Source of the DNA: Chrysochromulina parva
Taxonomy: Eukaryota > Haptophyta > Prymnesiales > Chrysochromulinaceae
Reading direction: 5' to 3'
DNA: 15,322 nucleotides
NCBI GenBank assembly: GCA_002887195.1
Contig: PJAB01001334.1
Span: forward strand, 1-15,322
Both the position numbers and the translations under genes were made by a program. This document shows, piece by piece, positions 1 to 7,900 of this stretch (position 1 is its first letter; every line of letters starts with the position of its first letter). Below the pieces are notes generated by a model. The model searched no databases. It was given only the letters and a program-made list of their open reading frames with translations, and had not been told where the DNA came from.

Positions 1-963
1 TTGCCGCCGCCGCCGGGCTACTTGTCCGTCCTGCTGGGTATGATGAGTGGTGCTGAGCCGCCAGTACCACCACCAGCGCCGGGCTATTTATCCACTATGG
101 AAGGTTGGTCCGTCTCCTACGTGTCCTTCATTGAGCGGCTCTTTGACACGTACTTGTCGTTAGCGCCAGGGTACGTGTCAGTCGCCTTCATGCTGGACTT
201 GATGAGTGAGCAGCAGGAGCTGATGGCTCTACTTACGGGGGCACTCTTAGTCCTGACAGTCCTCTTTCTGAAGCGCTCTGGTGCTGCCTCTGCGCCGGAA
301 CCTCGACTTCGACTGGACGACGATGTGCGACCGGCACCTCTCCTCGAGTGCATCCGTGCGCGGCGGTCTGTGTTCCCTCGCTCGTACGTGGCGCGCATGG
401 TGCCGCCCGCGACGATGAGCCGCTTGCTGGAGGCAGCCATGTGGGCTCCGTATCATGGACCTGTGCCACCATGGCGCTTTGTAGTGCTGGGACGCAAGGC
501 GATGGTTAACATGCAGCGGCTGACGCTCGACTATTACGATGCGCATTGGCGCGTGGCCGGCTGGGCAGATGGGAAGCATGGGACGGCGTCCGAGTACCTC
601 AAGTGGCGGATGATGACCGAGGACGAGATCGCCGGTCGCTGGGGTCTGGTCTCCTACATGGTGGCCATAGTGATGCGTAGGCAAGCGGGCTCGAAGAGGC
701 TCCCCGAGTGGGAGGAGGCGGCTGCGACCGCATGCGCCGTGCAGAACATGTGCCTGCAGGCAAGCGCGCACGCAGGGCTCGCGTGCTATTGGAGCTCGTG
801 GCATGATGCGGCGCGCGACTCGGAGGCGATGCATGCGTTCCTTGGGATGGGCGATGGGGATCGGTGCCTTGGCTTCCTGATCGTCGCGGCGTGCGAGCCC
901 GCGCTCAAGGACAGCCGAACGCGCCAACCCGAAACCCATTTGAGTGTCGAGTGGCGCGATTGA
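1..963 (+). CDS. Nitroreductase-fold flavoprotein with N-terminal membrane anchor (5' partial or uncertain start)
   Basis: The 320-residue frame is open from the window edge to TGA at 961-963. Residues about 115-300 match the FMN-dependent nitroreductase family, most like the short YdjA-type branch: a double Arg-Ser at 121-123, the APYHGPVPPWRF segment at 149-160 (family APxHxxxxPWxF, FMN contact), PEWEEAAATACAVQNMCLQA at 235-254, a Gly-Leu-Ala-Cys-Tyr-Trp turn near 259, and the closing GFLIVAACEP strand at 291-300. Such enzymes transfer hydride from NAD(P)H through FMN; the substrate cannot be read from the sequence. Residues 73-90 form a hydrophobic segment followed by Lys-Arg, which suggests anchoring to a membrane with the enzyme domain on the basic side (inference). 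The N-terminal 65 residues are Pro-rich and carry five [GST]Y[LV]S motifs. In-frame ATGs lie at 40, 43 and 97, but none is clearly the start, and the true N-terminus may be upstream of the window. Confidence 0.8.
   Translation: MPPPPGYLSVLLGMMSGAEPPVPPPAPGYLSTMEGWSVSYVSFIERLFDTYLSLAPGYVSVAFMLDLMSEQQELMALLTGALLVLTVLFLKRSGAASAPEPRLRLDDDVRPAPLLECIRARRSVFPRSYVARMVPPATMSRLLEAAMWAPYHGPVPPWRFVVLGRKAMVNMQRLTLDYYDAHWRVAGWADGKHGTASEYLKWRMMTEDEIAGRWGLVSYMVAIVMRRQAGSKRLPEWEEAAATACAVQNMCLQASAHAGLACYWSSWHDAARDSEAMHAFLGMGDGDRCLGFLIVAACEPALKDSRTRQPETHLSVEWRD
16..180 (+). repeat. Degenerate [GST]-Tyr-[Leu/Val]-Ser repeat in the nitroreductase N-terminal region
   Basis: Five copies of a short motif lie in the first 60 codons: GYLSV (residues 6-10), GYLST (28-32), SYVSF (39-43), TYLSL (51-55) and GYVSV (57-61). 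Three are preceded by Pro-Gly or Ala-Pro-Gly. Spacing is irregular (about 7-22 residues), so this is a degenerate protein motif and not a fresh tandem DNA repeat. Its role is unknown. Confidence 0.5.
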
Positions 964-1133
964 ACGAATGGAGGTGGGGCGGCTGAAAGGCCTTGGTTGA
1001 CTTGCTTGACTGGTCCGGACTGGATTGTTTTCGGGAAACCCGGAACCACCACCACGTTGCCACCTTCACGCTGCAATCCGGTTTGTTATTCACACCATTT
1101 CAGTTTCTTCACACAGATTTCTTTTTCCCACGC
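964..1133 (+). promoter_or_regulatory. Short intergenic and 5' leader region upstream of the EGF-array gene
   Basis: These 170 bases separate the nitroreductase stop from the first ATG of the EGF gene. The last 60 bases are pyrimidine-rich, including runs of T/C around 1086-1130, and end close to the start codon. A CACACAG at about 1110-1117 in that tract resembles a 3' splice site, so a leader intron is possible. No TATA-like box is evident. The content is noticeably less GC-rich than the coding DNA on both sides. Confidence 0.35.
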
Positions 1134-3377
1134 ATGTCGATATGGATCAGGATGCTGCTTCCGTTCGTCGTCGTGAGCGCCTTTGGGGCTGAATACATTG
1201 GAGACTGCCCCAATAGCTGCTCGTCCCACGGCACGTGCGCGTACGGCAAGTGCGTGTGCTCTCCCGGCTGGGCAGGCGCCGCGTGCAATCTCGCCGTCAA
1301 CATCAACAGCGTGAGCGGAAGCAACACCTCTGCTGCGTGCCCAGCAGACTGCTCGCAGCGCGGCGCCTGCGTTCGGCGTGACGACGGCACGCGCTACTGC
1401 CACTGCTACCCCGGCTTCACTGGGCCGGCGTGCGCCGACCGCTCGTGCCCTCATGACTGCTCCAAGCACGGGACGTGCGACGCCGACGGCCGGTGCGTCT
1501 GCGTGGCCGGCCGCACGGGTGTCGACTGCAGCCTGCGCACGTGCCCCGGCGAGGGGTGCTCAGGGCAGGGGTACTGCGATCTCGTCACGGGCACATGCAC
1601 GTGCCGCCCCGGCTTTGGCGGCTTCGACTGCGCGACGCGGCTGTGCCCTGCGGATTGCAGCGGCCGGGGCCGGTGCATCGACGGCCGGTGCGACTGTGAT
1701 CCTGGGTGGGGCGGGGCGTCGTGCACGGGGCTCGCGTGCCTGGACGAGTGCCACGGGCGTGGCCTGTGCCTCAACGGCACGTGCGCGTGCACCCAGAACG
1801 CGTACGGCGCCGCATGTGAGCGGCTCGCGTGCCCGAACGGATGCTCGTCTAATGGCGTGTGCGAGCCTGATGGCAAGTGCCGCTGCCTGGATGGATGGGC
1901 CTCGGAGGATTGCTCGGTGCCCGCATGCCCCAAGAGCTGCTCGGGCCGCGGCACGTGCACGCGCGAGCAACGGTGCGAATGCGAGCAGGGATGGGAGGGG
2001 GCCGCGTGCGACGTGCCACTCTGCCCAGGCAACTGCTCGGGTGCCGGTACCTGTCTCGATGGGACGTGCCACTGCGCCCTCGGACATTACGGCGAGGATT
2101 GCTCACGACGGCTGTGCCCGAACTCGTGCTCGGGCCACGGCAAGTGCACCGCCGACGGGACGTGCAAATGCTATGACGGGTGGTCGCGTTTCGACTGCTC
2201 GATGAAACGGTGCCCTCTCGACTGTCACGGCGGTGCTAGGTGGCGTGGGGTGCCCGATCCGAACGCGACGAGCGCCGTGGCGAGGGCCGCGCTGGCGGCG
2301 GGGATGGCGCCGCGCGGCGCGTGCGTGGATGGCACGTGCGTGTGTGCGTATGGGTGGCGTGGGGCCGACTGTGGGGAGATGGCGTGCCCGGGGGAGGGAG
2401 GCAAGCTATGCACGGCTCACGGCGCGTGCGATGCGGCTACGGGCACGTGCGTCTGCCATGACGGGTGGACGGGGCTCGCGTGCGCTTCGACGGCGTGCCA
2501 GACGCTCCGCTGCCTCAACGGGGGGCGCTGCCTCAACGAGCGATGCTACTGCGCGTACGGCTTCAGCGGAGCCGATTGCGGTCAGAAGCTCTGTCCGAAT
2601 GGTTGCTCTGGCCACGGGGTGTGCTCGGCCTCGGGCCGCTGTGAATGCGTGAGTGGCTGGGGCGGCGACGACTGCTCGCAGCGCTTCTGCGCTCGCAATG
2701 CGACAGGCGGGCTTGCATGCTCAGGGCGCGGCGACTGCATCGTCGCCGCCGACGGCACCGGTCGTCGCGAGTGCGCCTGTGCTGAGGGCTGGACAGGCCC
2801 AGGGTGTGAGCTACCGCGGTGCGGCAAGCACGACTGCTCAGGCCACGGCGAGTGCGTGCGCGGGAGGTGCCTGTGCGCGGACGGGTACTCGGGCGAAGAC
2901 TGCTCGATGGCCCCGTGCCTGGGCACAAACGACTGCTCCGGCCATGGCAGATGCTTGCTTGGCAAGTGCGAGTGCTTCGACGGCCGACACGGACCCGATT
3001 GCTCGCTTCACGCGTGCCCGGGCGGAGGAGATTGCTCCGGGCACGGCGTGTGCCGTTCTGCGATGGGCGAGTGCGAGTGCGACGGCGGCTGGCACGGCGA
3101 CGGCTGCGCGGAGCGTACGTGCTCCTACGACTGCAGTGGCCATGGCGTGTGCCACGACGGCGCTTGCTACTGCGAGGCGGGGCGCGCGGGTGCCTTCTGC
3201 GAGGCCACCACGTGCCCAGACCTATGCTCCGCCCACGGTGCATGCTTGCCCTCGGGCGTGTGCGCGTGCTTCGATGGGTGGGAGGGCGAGAACTGCTCAG
3301 TACGGCGCGCGATGGCGCCAGTCGAGGGAGCATTGGTAGCGCCCCAGGCAGACGCGGGCGTCGAGGGCATGTCCTGA
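1134..3377 (+). CDS. Secreted protein with 20 tandem tenascin-type EGF domains
   Basis: The frame encodes 747 residues from the first in-frame ATG (1134) to TGA at 3375-3377. Residues 1-19 form a signal peptide (Arg6, hydrophobic core MLLPFVVVSAF, likely cleavage after Ala19). From Cys25 to Cys721 I count 20 consecutive EGF-like units of about 30-35 residues with the tenascin/teneurin spacing Cys-Pro-x2-Cys-Ser-x-His/Arg-Gly-x-Cys...Cys-x-Cys-x4-Gly-x4-Cys. The CSGHG signature recurs in many units. No DxxEC calcium-binding EGF signature is seen. Unit 11 (from residue 360, base 2211) has an Ala-rich insertion of about 27 residues between its second and third cysteines. Unit 15 has smaller insertions. 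After the last unit only about 26 residues remain, with no transmembrane or GPI-like hydrophobic tail, so the product is probably secreted or held in the wall or matrix by other partners. In related families such rods mediate adhesion. No intron is needed. Confidence 0.85.
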   Translation: MSIWIRMLLPFVVVSAFGAEYIGDCPNSCSSHGTCAYGKCVCSPGWAGAACNLAVNINSVSGSNTSAACPADCSQRGACVRRDDGTRYCHCYPGFTGPACADRSCPHDCSKHGTCDADGRCVCVAGRTGVDCSLRTCPGEGCSGQGYCDLVTGTCTCRPGFGGFDCATRLCPADCSGRGRCIDGRCDCDPGWGGASCTGLACLDECHGRGLCLNGTCACTQNAYGAACERLACPNGCSSNGVCEPDGKCRCLDGWASEDCSVPACPKSCSGRGTCTREQRCECEQGWEGAACDVPLCPGNCSGAGTCLDGTCHCALGHYGEDCSRRLCPNSCSGHGKCTADGTCKCYDGWSRFDCSMKRCPLDCHGGARWRGVPDPNATSAVARAALAAGMAPRGACVDGTCVCAYGWRGADCGEMACPGEGGKLCTAHGACDAATGTCVCHDGWTGLACASTACQTLRCLNGGRCLNERCYCAYGFSGADCGQKLCPNGCSGHGVCSASGRCECVSGWGGDDCSQRFCARNATGGLACSGRGDCIVAADGTGRRECACAEGWTGPGCELPRCGKHDCSGHGECVRGRCLCADGYSGEDCSMAPCLGTNDCSGHGRCLLGKCECFDGRHGPDCSLHACPGGGDCSGHGVCRSAMGECECDGGWHGDGCAERTCSYDCSGHGVCHDGACYCEAGRAGAFCEATTCPDLCSAHGACLPSGVCACFDGWEGENCSVRRAMAPVEGALVAPQADAGVEGMS

Positions 3378-3669
3378 CGTGCGGAGATCGGATCAGCCAG
3401 CAGTGAGGAGGGTGCGCGTGCGCATGCGCCGTGTCCTGCGCCCGCGGGTCCTCGTGTCCGCCGCGTGTATGCTGCATGTTCTGATGGGGTGACACCCTGA
3501 CCCCGCTTGTCGGGTAATGGTGTCACCCGTCGGTTCTCGGCATGTGAGATGTGACATGTGTAGTTTTGTCAAGCATGAGCTCGTGTATGTGCGTGCTACG
3601 TTAAAATTGAAAGTTTGGTACCGCGCGGAGCTTCAGAGAGCTTTTACATTTACACGCGTTCGTCACACG
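3378..3669. other. Convergent intergenic region (shared 3' ends)
   Basis: These 292 bases lie between two genes whose stop codons face each other, so they hold two 3' UTRs and their processing signals. The first half is GC-rich and the second half is AT-richer (near 3600-3655). The one clear structure is the hairpin at 3487-3528. I see no canonical AATAAA signal and no supported small gene. Confidence 0.5.
3487..3528. repeat. Perfect 10-bp inverted repeat with a nested 4-bp stem (hairpin)
   Basis: GGGTGACACC at 3487-3496 is exactly reverse-complementary to GGTGTCACCC at 3519-3528. Inside the 22-base loop a second stem forms: CCCG (3502-3505) with CGGG (3511-3514) around a 5-base loop, separated from the outer stem by a small asymmetric internal loop. 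The element lies between two convergent genes, so it could mark RNA 3' ends or act as a boundary. Both roles are inference. Confidence 0.6.
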
Positions 3670-4368
3670 TCAGACCGGGATTTTGAGGCAGTCGAGGATG
3701 GTTTTGAGCAGATTGGCCGAATCGACGACCTCCTTACGCGACTTCTCGAGGTAGCGCGCGATCTCATCCTGGCCGCCACCCGGATTGGCCTCGCCCCACG
3801 AGCTCACGTACGCCATCACGTTGCCCGCCTCGGCCTTGCGGTTCCACAACTCCATCGCCGCGTTGTACCGCTCAAACTCGGCGTCGCTCTCGATGAGGGA
3901 CGAGGCGCGGAGCATGAGGTCGCCAGCCTTGAAGAGCGGGTCGTTCATACTCTTGTAGCCCATGTACGCCTGCACCACCAACGGGTCGCGGATGCAGCCG
4001 CACGACTCGTACTTGCCCACGCAGCCCTTGATGCAGACGGTCGTCTCCTTGTCCCAGTTCGCGAGCAGGTACTGTAGCCGCTGGTAGCCGAGGACGAGAC
4101 GCTGCAGCTCTTGGGGACTGGGCTCGCCCTTGGTGAGCGCGGGCACATTCACCAGCTTGGGCGGCCCGCCGCCAATCGAGGTGAATTGGCTGTCCTGAAA
4201 GCCGCCGCCAGTGGCAGCAGCGCGCACCTGCGGCGGCAGCGCGAGCAACGCCGGTGCCGCGAGGAGAAACGACCGCCGCGTGGGCTGCGGTGGCGACGAC
4301 GGACGAGGAAGGCGCAGCGCCGTGCTCGAGGCGAGGAGCGCGGCCAGGGCAAGGAAGGCGCGACGCAT
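3670..4368 (-). CDS. Thylakoid-lumen protein with bipartite twin-arginine presequence (PsbQ/Psb31-like helical bundle candidate)
   Basis: I take the ATG at 4366-4368, giving 232 residues. The frame continues 13 codons upstream but only to a GTG, and that extension would mask the signal peptide. Residues 1-18 are an ER-type signal peptide, as required to enter complex (secondary) plastids. A Pro/Ser-rich transit stretch follows, then Thr-Arg-Arg-Ser-Phe at 30-34 with a hydrophobic core and a cleavage region near Val-Arg-Ala-Ala (48-51), which is a Tat-type lumen signal. The mature part (about 180 residues) is mostly helical and carries four clustered cysteines (112, 116, 123, 125), likely one or two disulfides. 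The C-terminal half, rich in Glu/Lys with a Gly-Gly-Gly-Gln-Asp-Glu turn, suits a four-helix bundle such as extrinsic photosystem II subunits. I recall similar unnamed lumen proteins in diatoms and haptophytes, but the PsbQ/Psb31 link is inference. Confidence 0.7.
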   Translation of the reverse strand: MRRAFLALAALLASSTALRLPRPSSPPQPTRRSFLLAAPALLALPPQVRAAATGGGFQDSQFTSIGGGPPKLVNVPALTKGEPSPQELQRLVLGYQRLQYLLANWDKETTVCIKGCVGKYESCGCIRDPLVVQAYMGYKSMNDPLFKAGDLMLRASSLIESDAEFERYNAAMELWNRKAEAGNVMAYVSSWGEANPGGGQDEIARYLEKSRKEVVDSANLLKTILDCLKIPV

Positions 4369-4904
4369 TGATTCTTCGGCACGGACGGTTACGGGGAATC
4401 TCGGCACGACCTATTCAACTGTGAGTTGGTGCCTTCTCGGACACCGAAAGCTCCGGCTCACAGCCGTTTCTCTATCTCAACCGATCAAGTCTAGTCGACT
4501 CACGTCCTCCACTCCACACGCAGCTGGCTACATGTACGCAGAGCACTTTCGATAGGCTTCCGGTTCCGTACTTGTCAGTTGTTTCAGTACAGACTCGGCT
4601 TGGTTCACAACTACCTCCGTCCAGGTGGTTAGCATTCTAGCAAGCAAGCTAATGAGTCGAATCGACACAAGAACCTACAGTAAACAAGCGCAACTCCGTG
4701 TGCTTGCTTGCTTGTTAATTCACATTCCTTGCTAGGGCGTGCGGCCCCTCGTGATATGGGTAGGGCTCAAGGAATTCGCAAAGAAGGAAGCTCTTTCACA
4801 ATATTTTCCGGAAACCGTGGTCGGCTATTTTGGTCCTCTTGCATGCATGGCATGGAGGGAGAAGTAACAGACCAATACGTTCAGGTTCCCCTTGCACGGC
4901 AAAC
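4369..4904. promoter_or_regulatory. Divergent promoter region between the lumen-protein gene and the giant gene
   Basis: These 536 bases separate two diverging start codons, so they must hold both promoters and both leaders. The content is clearly more AT-rich than the flanking coding DNA. Visible structure: an 8-bp palindrome AGTCGACT near 4493-4500, an 11-bp inverted repeat at 4639-4649 / 4702-4712, and a GCATGCATG stretch near 4841-4849. No convincing TATA box or supported small ORF is seen. The giant gene's ATG at 4905 has a good context (A at -3, G at +4). Confidence 0.5.
4639..4712. repeat. 11-bp inverted repeat in the divergent promoter
   Basis: AGCAAGCAAGC at 4639-4649 pairs perfectly with GCTTGCTTGCT at 4702-4712, with 52 bases between. 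Each arm is itself a short tandem (AGCA)n/(TTGC)n run, so chance or slippage could account for it. Placed between two divergent genes, it could also be a pair of identical factor sites facing opposite promoters. Confidence 0.4.
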
Positions 4905-7900
4905 ATGGTTGGAGCCACCCCTCCGCCGCCGCCCAGAGAAGCGGTGCCGAACGCTGCTGTGCCAATTTTGCTCCAGCTCTTGGACCTGCCCAACAACGCC
5001 AACCGTGAGGAGGCGCTCGATTTGCTCTGCGAGCTCGTTGGCGGGGCGTGGGGCGCCGAGGGCGAGGCACTTGGAGTTGCGATCCGGGATGCGGGCGGCA
5101 TCAGCACGATCACCAATCTGCTCGAGACCGACGAGGAGATGATCCAGCAGGCGCTCTTCCTGATCGCCAACCTCGCCTCGGACGCCGTCGACGCCCAGTC
5201 CGCCCTGACGAAGCGCCAGCTGCTCGCGATCGGCGCCGCGCCGAAGCTGCTCACGTGCCTCTCGTCCCCGGAGACGGAGGTCATCGCGTACGCGGCGGCC
5301 GCGCTTCAGAATTGCTCGACGGACCCTGCGTGGGCGGCCGCGCTCGCCGACGCCAACGCCATCCCCATCTTCGAGGCCTTGCTCGGGCACTCGAGCCCGA
5401 TCATTCAGAGGTATGCCGCGGGTGCCGTGAAGAATGTGATTGGCGTACTGAGAATGTCGTTGCGAGAGGTGGCAAAGCCTGGGGCGCAGCCGAGCGGCTC
5501 GGGCTTGCAGCCACACGCGGTACCACTGGTGAACGAGGCGACGATGCACAAGGTACAAGAGCGCGCTCGCGTGGCAGCCATCGAGAAGCTCACGCGATTC
5601 TATGCGGTACGCCGACTCCAGCGCGCGTGGCGTAGCAGCCGGATGGCGCGCCGACGGCTGATGCGGGAGAAGGCGGCGAAGCTGGAGGAGGAGCGGCGCG
5701 CATTGGCGTTGAAGGCGGAGGAGGAGCGCGCCGCGGCCGTTAAGGTCGAGGCCGAGCGCCGTGCAGCCGCTGAGCGAGCAGAGGCTCTGCGGCTGGAGGC
5801 AATCAAGGAGGCCGAAGAGGCGGCGGCGCGTGCGGAGGTCGAGCGACGCGAGCAGGCCAAGGCGGAGGCGATGCGAGTGGCGGCGGAGAAGGCGAGGCGT
5901 GCGGCCGAGGAGGCGGCGGCGCGGGCGGCCGCCGAGGCGGAGGCGGCGAGGCTGGCGGCGGAGGCGGCAAGGGACGCCGCCATCTTGATCCAGTCCATGC
6001 GACGTGGCGCCTTGGGCAGGATGGCTGCCGCTGGCACGCGCCACGTGTGGGCGATCCAGCGGGCGGACGCGGCGATGGCGCTTCAGTCGGCCGCACGCGG
6101 GCTCACCGCAAGGCGTGAGGTTGAGCAGCTCCGTCTCCAGATCGCGAGCCAGATTGCGGAGATGGCACGGCTCGAGGCGGAGCGCGAGGCGGCACAGCTC
6201 GAGGCGGCACGTGCGTTGGCCGAGGCTGCCGCAGCGGCGGAGGCGGAGAGGTTGGCGGCGGAGGCGGCGAGGTTGGCGGCGGAGAAGGCGGAGGCCGAGC
6301 GGCTGGCGGCGGAGGCCGAGCGGCGGGCGGCAGAGGCAGCCGCTGCAGCAAGGGCTCGGAGGTTGGCAGAGGAGAAGGCGGAGGCCGAGAGGTTGGCAGC
6401 GGAGAAGGCGGAGGCCGAGAGGATCGCAGCAGAGCGCGACGGGGCCGCCGTGAAACTTCAGTCGTCCCGGCGCGGGCGCATGGGGCGTCGTACCGCGCTG
6501 TCGTATCGCATTGCAGCTGCGCTGCTACCACTGCGCCCGCATCCCCACGTCCAGTTGGCATGGTGTGTGGAGGCGGTCCTGTCGAGAGGGCGGCGCGAGG
6601 AGGCGGTCCTGTCGAGAGGGCAGCGTCACGCTTGTGAGGCGAAGGCGGCGACCACGATTGCGGCGGCGCATCGAGGCAAGGCCGCACGCAAAAAGGCGCC
6701 GGGGGTGGTGATGAAGCACCCACCCAAGCCGCCGCCCTTGCCCGCGCCCACCACAGCGCCCGTGCAGCCACCCGTTCACCACGTCCGCCCAAGCAAGATC
6801 GACCTCGACGAAGGGCCCGACGCCCCGCCGATCCAGCTACAGATCGCGGCGGCGCTTCGCCGGAACGCGGGCAAGGTGCTCGACCTTTTCCGCGCGTGGG
6901 ATGCCAACGGCGACGGCGAGGTGAGCAAAAAGGAGTTTCGCAAGGCTATGCCCACCATCGGGCTCGATGTGCCCGTCCAGGAGGTGGACGCCCTCTTTGA
7001 CAGCTGGGACCAGGACGGAGGTGGCGTCCTCCACTACAAGGAGCTCAGCAAGGTCCTAAGGAGCCCAGCGCCGCCGCCGACCAGCGTGAAGCAGGCCCTT
7101 GTGTCGGACTCTCGCGAGGCTGCTGCGGCGACCACGATTGCGGCGGCGCATCGAGGCAAGGCCGCACGCAAAAAGGCGCCGGGTGTGGTGATGAAGCACC
7201 CACCCAAGCCACGGAAGGCCCAGACGCAGACACGGGGCACGACGGGCGTTTTCGCGCGGGAGTCACAAGCGGAGGCAGCGTGCAAGCAGGCAGTCGGGGT
7301 AGCGGAGAGCGCATCCAAGACGGCGGCTGCCAAGCATGCAGAGTCAGAGGCGGCGGCGGCGAGGGCTGAGGCGGCGAGGGCGGAGGCGGCGAGGACGGCG
7401 TTCATAGCGGCCAGAGCGGCGTCTGTCGCGAATGCGGCGGCGATGGCCGAAGCAGCGGCGAAGAAAAAGGCTGCAGTCAGAGAGGCGGCAGCAAAGGAGG
7501 CGGCAGCAAAGGCAGCAAAGGAGGCGGCAGCAAAGGAGGCGGCAGCGGCGGAGGCACTCGCGAAGCAGGCGGCAGCGGTGGAGGCGGCAGCGGCGGAGGC
7601 AGCGAAGGAGGTGGCAGTCGATGAGACAGCTCCCTCGTCCGCCTTGTCACAAACACTCTCCCCCGAGCGTCCGCGTGGCCTCGCTCTTTTCAAAGGGAAG
7701 GGCATGGGCATGCTCACTCCCAAACCTGCCGGCGCCGTATTGGGCAGTCGACTAGCGGACGTTGTGACACTTGCCCTGGAGAAGGAGAGGGCGGAGGCGG
7801 AGGTGCGCGCACAGCGGGCGAGCGCACGGGCGAAGGCCAAGGCCGCGTCGGCGGTGGAGATGGCGATTGCGGCGGAGGCGATGGACGTCGCGGTAAGGGC

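Noticed and set aside
1378..2205. Overlapping plus-strand frame of 275 codons inside the EGF gene
   Set aside because: Composition is Ala/Arg/Thr with no structure. The EGF frame has regular cysteine spacing throughout, so this is a shadow.
2563..3495. 310-codon minus-strand frame opposite the EGF gene
   Set aside because: Arg/Pro/Ser-rich shadow of Cys/Gly codons with no domain.
4369..4407. 13-codon upstream extension of the lumen-protein gene
   Set aside because: It would begin with GTG and put a charged stretch before the signal peptide. The ATG at 4366-4368 gives a standard bipartite presequence.
4881..6044. 387-codon open frame on the minus strand, Leu/Arg-rich
   Set aside because: It lies opposite the armadillo and first IQ region, is low in complexity, and has no recognisable motif; a GC-rich shadow frame.
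6645..7210. 86-bp direct repeats as the ends of a transposon or LTR
   Set aside because: The repeats encode protein on both sides, the interval encodes an EF-hand pair in frame, and there are no terminal inverted repeats, target duplications or transposase.
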